DNA of 64,000 bases, from assembly GCA_033239125.1 (NCBI GenBank), contig BSWB01000002.1, positions 85,556,560-85,620,559 of the forward strand, in the 5' to 3' direction. Positions 44,378-54,902 of this stretch are shown in pieces (the stretch's first letter is position 1; each line of letters begins with the position of its first letter). The stretch comes from Fagopyrum homotropicum (taxonomy: Eukaryota; Streptophyta; Magnoliopsida; Caryophyllales; Polygonaceae). A program made the position numbers and the translations under genes. The notes beneath the pieces were generated by a model. That model was not told the origin of the DNA, did not search any database, and was given only the letters and a program-made list of their open reading frames with translations.

Positions 44378-45814
44378 TGATGACATGATTTATGACACTA
44401 GTTTAGGCATTCATTTAGATAGTTTTTCCCCATATTCATGCATGGTTTGTCATTAGTTTGTGGCGTTTATGCTTAATCGAATCTTATTTCTAGAAAAGAC
44501 GTCTACACGAGCTTTTGCCGGTTTTGTAGGTATTTTGGGGAGATTTTGGACTTAATCGATACATTCGAGGATCACTCCTCGTGGTGGCACGCATCCGGAC
44601 TCCCTAAGGAGCAAGTTAGGAGCAAAGAAGGGTACAAAAGACCTTGTTGGTCCATGCCTTGCACAAACTCATGACTTGGTGATTCAAGGGGCTGGACTGT
44701 AGAAACCACGGCCAGGCTATGCAAACCACGCCCGAGAATTTGGCCCAAGAATTTTGTCAAGACAACAACGACACTTGTCACACGATTCCTTTGCTAGACC
44801 TTTGTTTTCCTTTGGTGGAGTACTTGAGTTGCTTTACAGGCTGGCTTTTGGGAGCCTCTCTCTCCTCTTGTTACTTTCTTCCAAGCCCCTTGTGGGTGTT
44901 CTTGGGGAGATTAGATTAGAATATATCGAACCTTAGATCTAGAGTGAGTTTTGAGTGTTTTAAGTGTGATACTTGTGGAAGCTTGTAAGATCCGACTTGG
45001 AGATGCTTTTGATGTGTTGTAAGACCTGTTTAAACATCTATCTAGCTAAGTTCATTCACTTTCATTGTTCTTATTCTCATTTTCTTGCCATGGAATGCAT
45101 GCATGCTTGTATAACGATATTTGATCTTGAAATGAATGTTATTCGCTAAGTAGTTATGATTCTAGGGTGATGGAATTAAAGTTATAGATTGGATGATGAT
45201 TGTATGGACTTGCATGTTAGCTTAGGATGAATTTGTGTTCGAAAACCTAACTCAAAATGATCTCGGCCGTGGTTTCCATGATCCACCCATGGGTTTTGTT
45301 TGGTTGTTCATATGTTAAAAAAATTTGAATGTTAGGATGTAGATGTGTTGAAATCCTAGTGTTTGTTAAGCCTAATCTAGCATAGGGTGACCTAATGTTA
45401 GCAAACTAATTGAGGAATGAGACTTACCCTGTAATTTCCGCTCTTAGGTATAGAAAATGATGAACTCTAGGTAGTAGTGAGCTAAAAAAACCGCTATTGG
45501 ATTGAGTGTGCTAGGATCGTTGCTTAAGACTTACCTTTTCCGAGACTTACCCGTTAAGGAGGGGTTTGACCCTTATGTGGTGGCCGGTTTGTGTAGAATT
45601 CCCGTCCTTAGGTTCCTTGAGACTTACCCGGTAATAGGACCTTAGGTTCGAGACTAGTGGAGCATGAGACTTACCCGGTAATTGCTCCTATTAGAGAAAC
45701 ACCAAACTCCGAACAACCGCAGCTTATCCTTTGATGTTTAGATGCTTGAATCAAATGCTTAAATCCAATGTCATACCCGGTAATAGGACCTTAGGTTCGA
45801 GACTAGTGTTTCTC
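44378..45814 (+). repeat. Athila-like LTR fragment inside TEK-H
   Basis: Starts TGATGACATGATTTATG like the ATH LTRs and carries ACGTCTACACGAGC (about 44500) in the lineage position. It has CCACGG/CCGTGG words (44704-44735, 45265-45295) and many GAGACTTACCCGGTAAT copies (45420-45700). A direct repeat of 34 bp occurs at 45627-45660 and 45775-45808. It joins RT sequence directly at about 45815, so the LTR end is lost. Confidence 0.65.
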
Positions 45815-48250
45815 CGGATAGATTTGAGATCCGGATATCACCAATTGAGAGTGAGAGAGCAGGATGTGCCCAAAACGGAATTTCGGATTCGGTATGGCCA
45901 CTACGAGTTTGTAGTGATTCCAATTGGGCTCACGAATGCGCCGCCGTCTTTATGAAGTTGATGAACGGCATCTTCATCAACTTCTTGGATCAGTTGTGGT
46001 GGTCTTCATAAATGACATCTTGGTGTACTCTCGTAGCAGAGAGGAACACGCAGGACATGTGAGGACAGTGTTACGAGTTTTGCAGGATGGAGAGCTTATG
46101 TCAAGGTCTCTAAGTGCGAGTTTTGGATATTTGAGGTAGCTTTTCATATGTTTTCCGCCGAGGGGATCAAGGTTGATCCGGCGAAGATTGCGGTTGTTGC
46201 AGCATGACGATGCCAACGAATGTCAAGGAAGTACGTAGCTTCCTTAGCTTAGCCGGATATTACCGTAGATTTGTGGAAGGGTTTTTTGTGATTGCCCGAC
46301 CACTTACTAGTCTGTTGAGGAAGACTACCTAGTTTGTATGGTCCGAGCCGTGTGCTCAAAGTTTTGAGGAGCTGAAGAGGATATTGACTTCCGCTCCTAT
46401 CTTAGCACAAGAAGAGGGCACTGAGGATTTCGTGGTGTACAGTGATGCTTCCAAGCTTGGCTTGAGATGTGTACAGATGCAGGGAGGCAAGGTAATTGCT
46501 TTTGCGTCTCGACATTTGAAGACGTATGAGGAGAATTACCTGACTTATGACCTCAAGTTAACTGTAGTGGTTCATGCCTTGCAGATCTTGCGGTATTACC
46601 CGTATGGAGTTTCATGCCAAATCTTCACAGACCGTAAGAGTCTGAAGTGTATTTGTAATCAGCAAGGATTGAATAACCACCAGAAGCGATGACTTGAGTT
46701 GATTAAGGATTTTAACCTTGAATTGTTGTATCATTCGGGAAAGAAAATGTAATCACCGATGCCCTTAGCAGGCAAACACCTCGAGAGAAGGCGATAGCGA
46801 GAATGATAGCTCAACCTTAGTTGCAAAGGGATCTAGCCTTATTAGAGTTCAAGATTCAGTTTCCCGATACGGCCGTTCATCTATCCACTTTAAACGTTCT
46901 ACCTGATATATTGGGGAAATCCAACACAAACAAGAGACCTGTCAGATGTTGAGATGGATCCGAGACATGATGTCTCGAGGTGAGGCCCCACAGTTCACCA
47001 CGGGTGCTGATGGAGCGATGAGACGCCGCGAGCGCGTCTGTGTACCTTCTGATGGAGAACTAAGACAGCGGATTCTGCAGGAGACTCACACCACTTCTTA
47101 CTTAGTGCACCCAAGTGCAAGTAAGATGTATCAGGTTGTGAGACGCTCATTTTGGTGAGGCGAACTGAAACCCGATATGGCCCAGTTTGTTGGCTAGTGA
47201 GTGACCTGCCAGTAGGTCAAGATAGAGCATTGTAGACCCAGAGGATATTCCATCCATTGCTCGTGCCGAAGTTGAAGTAGGAGAACATATCCATGAACTG
47301 TTTTATCGAATTGAGACCGAGCGGGAACTTTAATGCACCTTGAACTGTGGGAGATAGATTGACTAGTACCGCACACGTTATTTCCACTAAGAAAAACACA
47401 TGGTCAGTGATTTGGCTAGTTGAGGAACTCAATAGTCATATAATAAGATACCATGGTAATGTAGTTTATTATATTTGATAGAGATGGATGGTTAATTAAA
47501 GATTTATAGTCGATGCATGCAATTGTTAATACGAGCTTACTTATCATGATAGCCGGTCATCCTTGGAAGGATGGTTATACTAGCAGGATCGTATCTATAC
47601 CGACTTAAAGAAGGATGTTAAGAGCTTACACGCTAGTTTGGATATTGGTATGGTCATATTACCATTTGTGGATAAGACCGTATAGCGATAATTGACATGT
47701 GTCGGTCAGAGTGCTAATAGTGTAAACCTGAGAAGGTACCGGATGATGTGCTCCAAGAGTGGATACTGATAGCGTAGAGCCGCCGGTAGTTGCGTGCGGT
47801 TAAGAGGCGTCGGCCCGTAGAGTTCCGAGTAGGAGCTTATGCCTGGATGAGATGACTTTAACGCGAGGCATCAGAAGTTTCGACATTAAGGAAAATGGAA
47901 TTCTTGATATGCCACATCGTGTGTGGTTATGAAACGAGTTGAAGTGATGGTATACTGACTTGTGTTGCCACCATATTAGAGAATGTTTACCCCATTTTCA
48001 TGTGTTTCAGCTGGAGGAGTATACGCCAGATCTGAGGCACATTATCAATTATAAGGATTTAGTGGTTGAGCGGACCACATTTTTGTTGAGCATCCAATAG
48101 CGATCCTAGAGCAGGTATTAGACGATTATGCTAGAAGGACGTTCCGATGACGAGGATTCAGTGGTTTTGATGGATGGCCAATGAGGCCATATAGGAGACG
48201 GAGGGGAGTATCCGGTGGAATTACCCAGAGTTTTATGCAGGAATGACTGC
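45815..48250 (+). pseudogene. Tekay-like pol (RT, RNase H, integrase, chromodomain), TEK-H
   Basis: RT begins at IDLRSGYHQLRVREQD and has a GLTNAP block. The catalytic box reads FINDIL (about 46005-46022), so the first Asp of FIDD is Asn. A frameshift near 45950 and stops near 46137 and 46690 break the frame. RNase H has VYSDASKLGLRCV and FTDRKSL. The region before the integrase core (46946-47158) has TGADGAMRRRERVCVP and HPSASKMYQ. The core to 47790 is too decayed to place all catalytic residues. Around 47795-47870 a C-terminal block reads RRPVEFRVGAYAW. Positions 48010-48240 hold a frameshifted chromodomain remnant (EHPIAILEQ, then KDVPMTRIQW, ending YPEF). The chromodomain supports the Tekay assignment. 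Confidence 0.8.
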
Positions 48251-48448
48251 GTTTATGGGATTGACGAGAGAGTGTTAGTTGTTCTTGAATGACTTATGTG
48301 CTTATATGATTATGTGATTTGATATGTGCTATTATTGTTTTCTTGCTAAATTGTGATGTGTGATCTTTGAAGATCGTGTATGCTAGCACGAGTTATGATT
48401 ATAGTTGGAAATGGGTCTTCCGACATGCTATTGTGATACGAGTTATAT

Positions 48449-48657
48449 TTATGGATGGAGATGTACTACCTCCATGCCAACGAGTTATGAGTTGCTGGAG
48501 ATGTTCTACCTCAATGCCCTTGGAGATATGCTTATTGTTTGCTGGAGAGGTTCTATCTCCATGCTAGTGAGTTAGGATTATGATTTGCCGGAGATGTGTT
48601 ACCTCCGTGCCTTTGGGATGAGTTAGGTTTTGGAGATGTTATGCCTCCGATAGAGTG
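48449..48657 (+). repeat. degenerate tandem repeat downstream of TEK-H pol
   Basis: About five imperfect units of 40-60 bp built on GGAGATGTNCTACCTCCATG. Each unit has GGAG/CTCC ends that could pair. It lies between the pol remnant and the polypurine tract AAGGGGAG (48732-48739). Confidence 0.75.
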
Positions 48658-48739
48658 AGTGTATATACCTCGACATATGGATCTGAGAGGATTTGGGTTT
48701 GTCTAAAGTTTCAAGACGGAACTTTTTTCTTAAGGGGAG

Positions 48740-50819
48740 TGTGATGTGAGAGCTAAGATTCTACTATATATGATGATTAATGTTGATTAACTTAATCATC
48801 AATAGTAATTGACACACAACTAGCGAAGAGTGCGTAAGTGATGAGTATTAATCTCACCGTTATGTTTGTGGCATAATTTTGGACTTATAGGGAATTTCTC
48901 ACTTTTTCCCCGGGAAATTATTTTTACCCATCGGTGTTATTTGGAGCATTTGGGAGCTTCAGTTAATAAAAAGGCAGTTGAGAGAAATGATCAAGACATT
49001 GGCCATGTCCTAGATATGAAATAACATGGGAAGGCAAAACGGCCAAAAGAGTCGTTATTTTGTTTCTTAGCGGCTAAGAAAGACGGATTAGGAATACGAG
49101 TTTTCCGAGGCAGTTGCGGAATAATAATCCACACAATATTCCAGATTTCTTATTCTAATTTCCAGAAGTTTGGAGAAGGGGGTTCAACCCACCTTTGGAT
49201 CGTTGAAAGGATAATTATCGATTTCGCTAAAGAATAATTATCGTCTTCGCTATATATAGAGGAAAATCGTTTATTAATTCATTTTCTTTCAAGTTTCCTC
49301 GTAATAGCTGTGATTTCTCTCAACCTTCAAACTCAGACCTACTATCCGTTTCTAATTCAAATTCAAATCCGTTTGAGTTTTTGGATTCCTCTCTTCATTC
49401 TCTTCATATCGGTACCGAATTTTCGTAATTCCAAGCAACTGAAGGCCTGGTCGAGCATATATGTCACTAAGTCGGTTTCATCGCTCCGATTCCGGTGAAT
49501 TTGATGTTGTCTGAGCGTAGCCGGCGTCGTTGTGATTCTGAATCTTCTTTCAGATCGTCAATCAGGTTAGTAACGAATAAGTTATGAATTTATACATTTT
49601 ATGTATTCCGGTTTGGCCTAAATTGCCTTAGGCTTGACAAAATGGATGATTGGAAATTCCATTATGCTTGTTATATTATTCTGGTGATTATGGGTTGTTT
49701 GGTTGATGAAATCTGATGGCATGTGAGTTCAGAAATTGCCTGCAGGTAAAACGTTATTTGGTGAAAGTTAATTAATTAATTAAAGATTAATTAATTAAAT
49801 TAGGATTAGAAATGAGATTTAGGAATGCTTATTTGATGATACCTTGAGAGGTTTGAGGAATTGTGAGATGTTGAGTTTGTGGATTGATAGTTATGATCTT
49901 TGAGGATTTTGATATTGTGGATTGTGTTATGGTTATGATCTTGCGAGATCTTGAAGACTAGGAGGTGGAATCTCCTATTCTGTGGATAGTGATTGATATT
50001 TGTGTGCCTTGTTTATACAGGCACTGATCGTTTCCTCGAGGGGTAACTGTGACCACTATTTAGGACTACCTTGTGACAGGTAAGTCCTTTGGGCTTACTT
50101 AGCTGGCGTTTATGGATTGAAGTGATTGTGATAGGGGTGTGTGCATATGTATGTTGTATTGATAACCTAACCGGACTAGGACGACCACATATGTATTAAT
50201 TGGCCCAAGTGTATAATAACGGGCGGTGATAACTTGTCTAGCTCAAAATGCGGCAGCTAGGGGGTTCTCTGCAACCATTCCACTAGGTGGTGATGATTGA
50301 CACAAATTCCAAACTTGTGTGGTGAAAGAGGACAAAGGCAAGGTTGTTTTACTCCTCGTATCACACCGAATGAATTAGTAATGTTATACCGTAATGAAGA
50401 TAATAAACTAATGTTGTGTGAGCATGTGCATGTTATGATGTGATTTGTTATTATGTGTGTTATTACCGTTATTCTTATTCATGAATTGTTAGCTAACGGT
50501 TTTATACCGTGTTGTAGATTCTTTGGAGGATAGGAAGACTACAGAGTGATCCGGTGGGGTGATCAGCCGAGGACTTCCGTACAATTAGGTGGTGTATGGG
50601 TTTTTTGGATGTACACATGTATACGATGTTATTGTTTTGATACTCGACTGTGGTTTTGTATGTTTACGTTGTTGATACTTTAGTTTATAAAGGTTTGATT
50701 TTATATTTATTTGTGCCTTGTTGTAAAATCCAATGAACTTGTTTTCAGGCTATGGTCATGATCCACTGTGAGATCCTAGCCTAGTAGCACTCCGAGTCCT
50801 GCGGATTCGGAGGGTTACA
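48740..50819 (+). repeat. 3' LTR of TEK-H (2,080 bp)
   Basis: TGTGATGTGAGAG...GGGTTACA. It contains the lineage hairpin (50078-50100), the conserved block (50200-50231) and a terminal stem-loop (50790-50812). No ORF of note. Confidence 0.8.
50078..50100 (+). other. lineage hairpin, TEK-H 3' LTR
   Basis: AGGTAAGTCC, loop TTT, GGGCTTACTT: a 10-bp stem with two G-T pairs. Confidence 0.75.
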
Positions 50820-50962
50820 ACTTTGAGGGTGATCTATGAATAGAAGCACATCCAAAAAGAGTTTTGTTCTTGTAAGAGTTTTTGATATCATAATTCATGA
50901 CATCTTGTATCCTAAGTTTGAACCTTGCGTGGGGACAAACAAGAGGCAAGTATGGGGTATTT
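50820..50962 (+). other. ATH-2 pre-LTR region and polypurine tract
   Basis: Resumes ATH-2 after TEK-H (ACTTTGAGGGTGATC), then GTGGGGACAAACAAGAGG and the tract AAGTATGGGGTATT before TGATGACATAA. Confidence 0.65.
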
Positions 50963-51651
50963 TGATGACATAAATTATGGACTATATTTAGACATGCTTT
51001 TCGGTAGATTTTCCCTTTATTTTTTTTACATAAACATGAATCCATGACATTTAAGCTCATATTTGTATACTTTGCTAGAATAGATGTCTACACATATTCT
51101 TATTGTATTTGTAGGTAATTTGGCGATTTATTAGGTGGAAATAGATCAACACTGGACTAAACAACATAGTCGATCATTAAGGAGCACAAAAGATAGAAAG
51201 AAGATATCCTAAAGGAAGATAGAAGGAGGAGCTAAAAGATAACATGCGCGGAGTGACCTCTGATATCGGAGCGGACTCTGACGCGCCGGAGCAGATTTTG
51301 ATACCGGAGCGGATTCTGATACTACCGGAGTTCACGGTGGTACTCACTGGAGTGGACTCTAATACGTGTCATAGCGGATTCTGAAACCAGCGGGCTTAAT
51401 TTCTTTTTCGGCCCAATGATTAATGGATTATCTTTAAGCTACTATTTATCTTCAATCTTTAGCCTGTGATCTATCTTTAAAGCCCATGCTTGTAAAACTC
51501 TAGATTTATCACTATAAATATCATATTGCCTTCAATATTGAAGAGGACCTCAATGAAGAGGCCTCACGCCCATCTAAGAGCATCCAGGAGACGTCCAAGA
51601 GAGTCCAAGAAACCCTAAGAAGAATCAAAGGAAGAGAAGAAGCATTCATCT
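50963..51651 (+). repeat. 3' LTR of ATH-2, left part
   Basis: Starts TGATGACATAAATTATGG. The keyword cluster at 51246-51387 follows. Cut by the solo LTR at CATCT (51647-51651). Confidence 0.75.
51246..51387 (+). repeat. GGAGCGGACTCTGA keyword cluster
   Basis: About seven variants of CGGAGCGGATTCTGATA within 140 bp, spaced irregularly (51246, 51267, 51286, 51304, 51325, 51347, 51372). Confidence 0.8.
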
Positions 51652-53754
51652 TGTAACATCCGAAAATTTTATTCCGGATGGTTAGCTGGTTTCAACCTTT
51701 CCGCAGGCGCGGCTCAGTTTTCCCGCACACACGGGATGTTGAGTAACGAGTTTTATTCCTTCCCCACACCTCATTCTCCCTCTTACGCTTGGACCCCTCG
51801 TTGCTTGTGCCTAGGGGACAAGAGGTCGGCTGACCCCTTGTTCCCCTCCCACCTTTTCAGCCAAAGATTCCCTCTCTCTCCCTTCACTTTTCATTTCACG
51901 CTCATTCATTTCTCCCATTTCCTCTCTTCTATCTCTCTCTTTCTCTTCTTCCATCTTAGAGCTATTGCTTGTGTGGACTATAGAAAAAGAAGATCAGATC
52001 CAGTGTGGTAAGCTTCTTCCCCTTCCTTCCTTCTGCATCCTTGGTTGTTTGCCTTTCTTCTTCCCCCTTTCATTCATAGCCATGGATGAAGCTTTTGAGA
52101 AGCTTTTCCTTAGATCCTTTGCACGTGCATATTCTTAGCTCTATTAGGTCGTGGAGAGGAGCCTCTAAGATCAGAGGATAGTGTTTGGAGAAGACCCAGC
52201 AAGGAGAGGAGGACATTGGAGCCAAGGATCCATAGTCGAAGACGAAAAAGACGACGTTCTGCTGCTTAAACCGCGGGGTCGGATCTTCACAACCGCGGGG
52301 GCGGATCCAGGCCTCCGCAGGGGCGGCTCAGATACCCGTTGGGGCGGCTTCAGGACTCCAGGAAGCCGCAGGGGCGGTGCCAGGGTTCCGCAAGGGCAAT
52401 GACAGGGGCCACGCAAGGGGCGCCAGCTTGTTCCGCGGCCGCGTTTTCTTCAACAATAGGTTTCCCTCTCCCTTCCTCTTCGTTCCTTCCTTAGCTTTGT
52501 AGTTGTATCATGTTAGTATCATGCCTAGGATGGCCTAGATTAGCTTGAGAATGCCACCTAGTGGTTGAGAACCTAGGAGCCCTTATGGCTCAATGTAGTT
52601 GATGGCTTTGAGTTGGTTGATCTTGTTGGACCTTCAAAGCTAGATTGTCCTTCCTTGGTTGTGACTTATGTTCATGAGAGGTTATAGGTCGTTATGAGTT
52701 TTATCATGTGTTGAGAGAGAGTGGGTTGTTGGTAGATCTCCTCATGCGTTGAGTGAGAGGTGAGTGTAGGAATTCTAGGATGCGGTCCTAGAATTGAGAG
52801 TAAAATGGTCTTGCGTAGATGATTTGTATAGAAGTCTAAGACTTCTTGTGTGAGTGGGTTGGTTACATATATCTTCATGTGAGCAGGTTGTGGACTTCTT
52901 CCCAAGGGAATCAAGAGTGTTGTGAGTTGAGTGTGGAGATGAGGTAAGTCTTCGGACTTACTTAGCTTGTATTCTTCGTATTAGTTGCATTGTGTTGGTG
53001 GTGTGTTTATTGTTTATATTATAACAACCATAAAACCGGAAATAGGACGACCTTGTATTATTGGCCCAAGTGTATGATAACGGGCGGTGACAACACTGTC
53101 TAGCTCTTGTGGAGAGTTGGGGGGTTCGCGACAACTAGCCCGGACAAGTAGACGATCAGATGCATCAGTGCCATTCCTTGACGGTGAGTAGGGACCGAGG
53201 CGAGATCATGCGGTAATTCTCGTGTCACAATCGAAAGTTGAACTAGTAACGGGATATGACTTAATAAATAAAAGATAATAAACCGGACTTGTGTGTTTTA
53301 ATCATGTTGGGTATTTTGTTTATTTACGTGTGTTTATGTCATCACCTTGTTCCTAATGCCTTGAATATTAGCTAACGGTTTTAAACCGATTGTGTAGATG
53401 CCTTGCAGGTTAGGGATGCCGCCGAGTGAGGTGGAGGAGTGGACAGTCGGGGTCTCCGTACATTATAGGATGAGGACATTTTTGGGGCTATGTCTTTGTT
53501 TTGTTAGTTTGCGGTTTATGTTGTACGTTTCGGATTATCGTTTTGGAGTTGTGTTGTTTTGAGGAGTCGGTTGAGTTTCCAAGTTGTATCTTTCTTTTCA
53601 AATTGTTTGCATTGCATTAAAATGATTTCGATATTTGCCTTTATTTGTGCCATGTTGGAAAGATCCAGTGAAATTGTTTTCAAGCTAAGGGTCGAGACCC
53701 ATTGTGAGGTCCCAACCCGTAGCGTCCCGAGTTCCGCGGATTCGCGGTGTTACT
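51652..53754 (+). repeat. solo LTR of a Tekay-like element (2,103 bp) with target duplication
   Basis: TGTAACATCC...GCGGTGTTACT, flanked by CATCT on both sides (51647-51651 and 53755-53759). No internal region is present, so it formed by recombination between two LTRs. It has the lineage hairpin (52942-52963), the conserved block (53061-53090) and a GC-rich cluster of CCGCAGGGGCGG words (51705-51725 and 52265-52440). Confidence 0.88.
52942..52963 (+). other. lineage hairpin, solo LTR
   Basis: AGGTAAGTC, loop TTCG, GACTTACTT: a 9-bp stem closed by C-G around a UUCG loop in RNA, an exceptionally stable tetraloop. Confidence 0.75.
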
Positions 53755-53759
53755 CATCT

Positions 53760-54902
53760 AGCATTAAGGATTCAAGTATTCAAGATTCAAGATACATAGT
53801 GAAGTTCTTTGAGTTCTATTATAGTTTTTGGATTTTTTTTGTTTTGAGAACACAAGTTTGGAGCTTTTATATAGTTTTTATTCAGTTGGTGTTACAAAAG
53901 ACCTTGGTTAAAGGATTTCTTGTTTTCATTTAAGTTTTTCAAAGTTCTTCCCTTCTCTTGATTTTCAATCCTAATCTTGATATCATTATGTGTGTTATTG
54001 GCTAAAACCCTTGCGATTCTAGGGTGATTGGTTGAATATTGTGGTTTAGATGATGAAAGACTGAGCCTTTACAACAGATTGGACCCTGAGAGTTGGATTT
54101 AACCCTCGCAGAAAGTAAAAATCGACCTATTCTTGGTGGAAAACTCGGCCAATTTGTTGCCCAGAACAAGGTGAATTTTCTTTTGTCGTACCTTACATGC
54201 TATATCCTTAAACTTTGGTTAAAGATTGCTTAAACCCTAGTCTTGTTAAACCTTTAATGCCTTTATCCAACCTTGGGAAAGAGACTTACCCGGTGATTCC
54301 CTTGATTGTTGCCATTGATAATGGGTTCTAGGTAATAGAGGATTCAACACCCTCTATTAGGTTTGAGTGTGCATTCCTCTTGCCTTTGTGAGTTAACTTG
54401 AGACTTACCCGGTGATGGTCAATTCTATTCCCCGGGGTTGAGTGGTTGGTTTGAGACTATTGTTCCTGTCCTTAGATCTCTAGATAATAAAAGAGTCAAC
54501 ACCCTTTGTTAAAGCCTTTGTATTGGAACAGCGGATAGTGAGACCTCCCCCGTGATCTATCCTACCTTCGAAACACCTTACCTTTGCAATCCCAGCTTTG
54601 CCCTTTGATCCTTTACAGTCTTGAATCGAAAACCACAACTGGATACCTTGATCTCTAGAATTTGCGTTTTCCTATATTTACATATATTCTCATCATTGTT
54701 ATTCTCTGTCTTTTGGTTATTTGCAAAAAATTGTCTAACTAGATTTCCTTATCTTTTGGTTTCACCATAGTCAATGTGATCGACCCTAGAGTATTTGTCG
54801 TTACTACGATTGATCCGTACATTGCAGGTTCGCCAATCGTTAAGGCTTTTATTTTAGATTATAAATTTAAAGCTTATTTGCACACACACTTTTGAGCGAA
54901 CA
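53760..54902 (+). repeat. 3' LTR of ATH-2, right part
   Basis: Continues the LTR to TTGAGCGAACA. Matches the remaining 5' LTR over its last 530 bp. It includes GACTTACCCGGTGAT words (54287-54420). Confidence 0.8.

Larger units (their letters stand above)
43560..50819 (+). mobile_element. Tekay/Del-like element TEK-H, nested in ATH-2
   Basis: Left end TGTAAGAG at 43560 and right end GGGTTACA at 50819. Flanking CCTTT (43555-43559) and ACTTT (50820-50824) are a 5-bp duplication with one mismatch. The ATH-2 sequence reads through in comparison with ATH-1. The left LTR is reduced to about 480 bp, gag and protease are lost, and an Athila-like LTR piece sits in front of a degenerate pol that ends in a chromodomain remnant. 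Confidence 0.75.
39870..54902 (+). mobile_element. Athila-like element ATH-2, host to TEK-H and a solo LTR
   Basis: A truncated 5' LTR, a tRNA-Asp-type primer site, a leader, short ORFs with a piece of integrase, the post-integrase word CTTGGGAGGCAACCCAATG (41881), non-coding DNA, TEK-H (43560-50819 with an imperfect 5-bp duplication), a polypurine tract (about 50946-50962) and a 3' LTR (50963-51651 plus 53760-54902). The internal coding capacity is tiny, so it looks like a deletion derivative. Confidence 0.75.
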
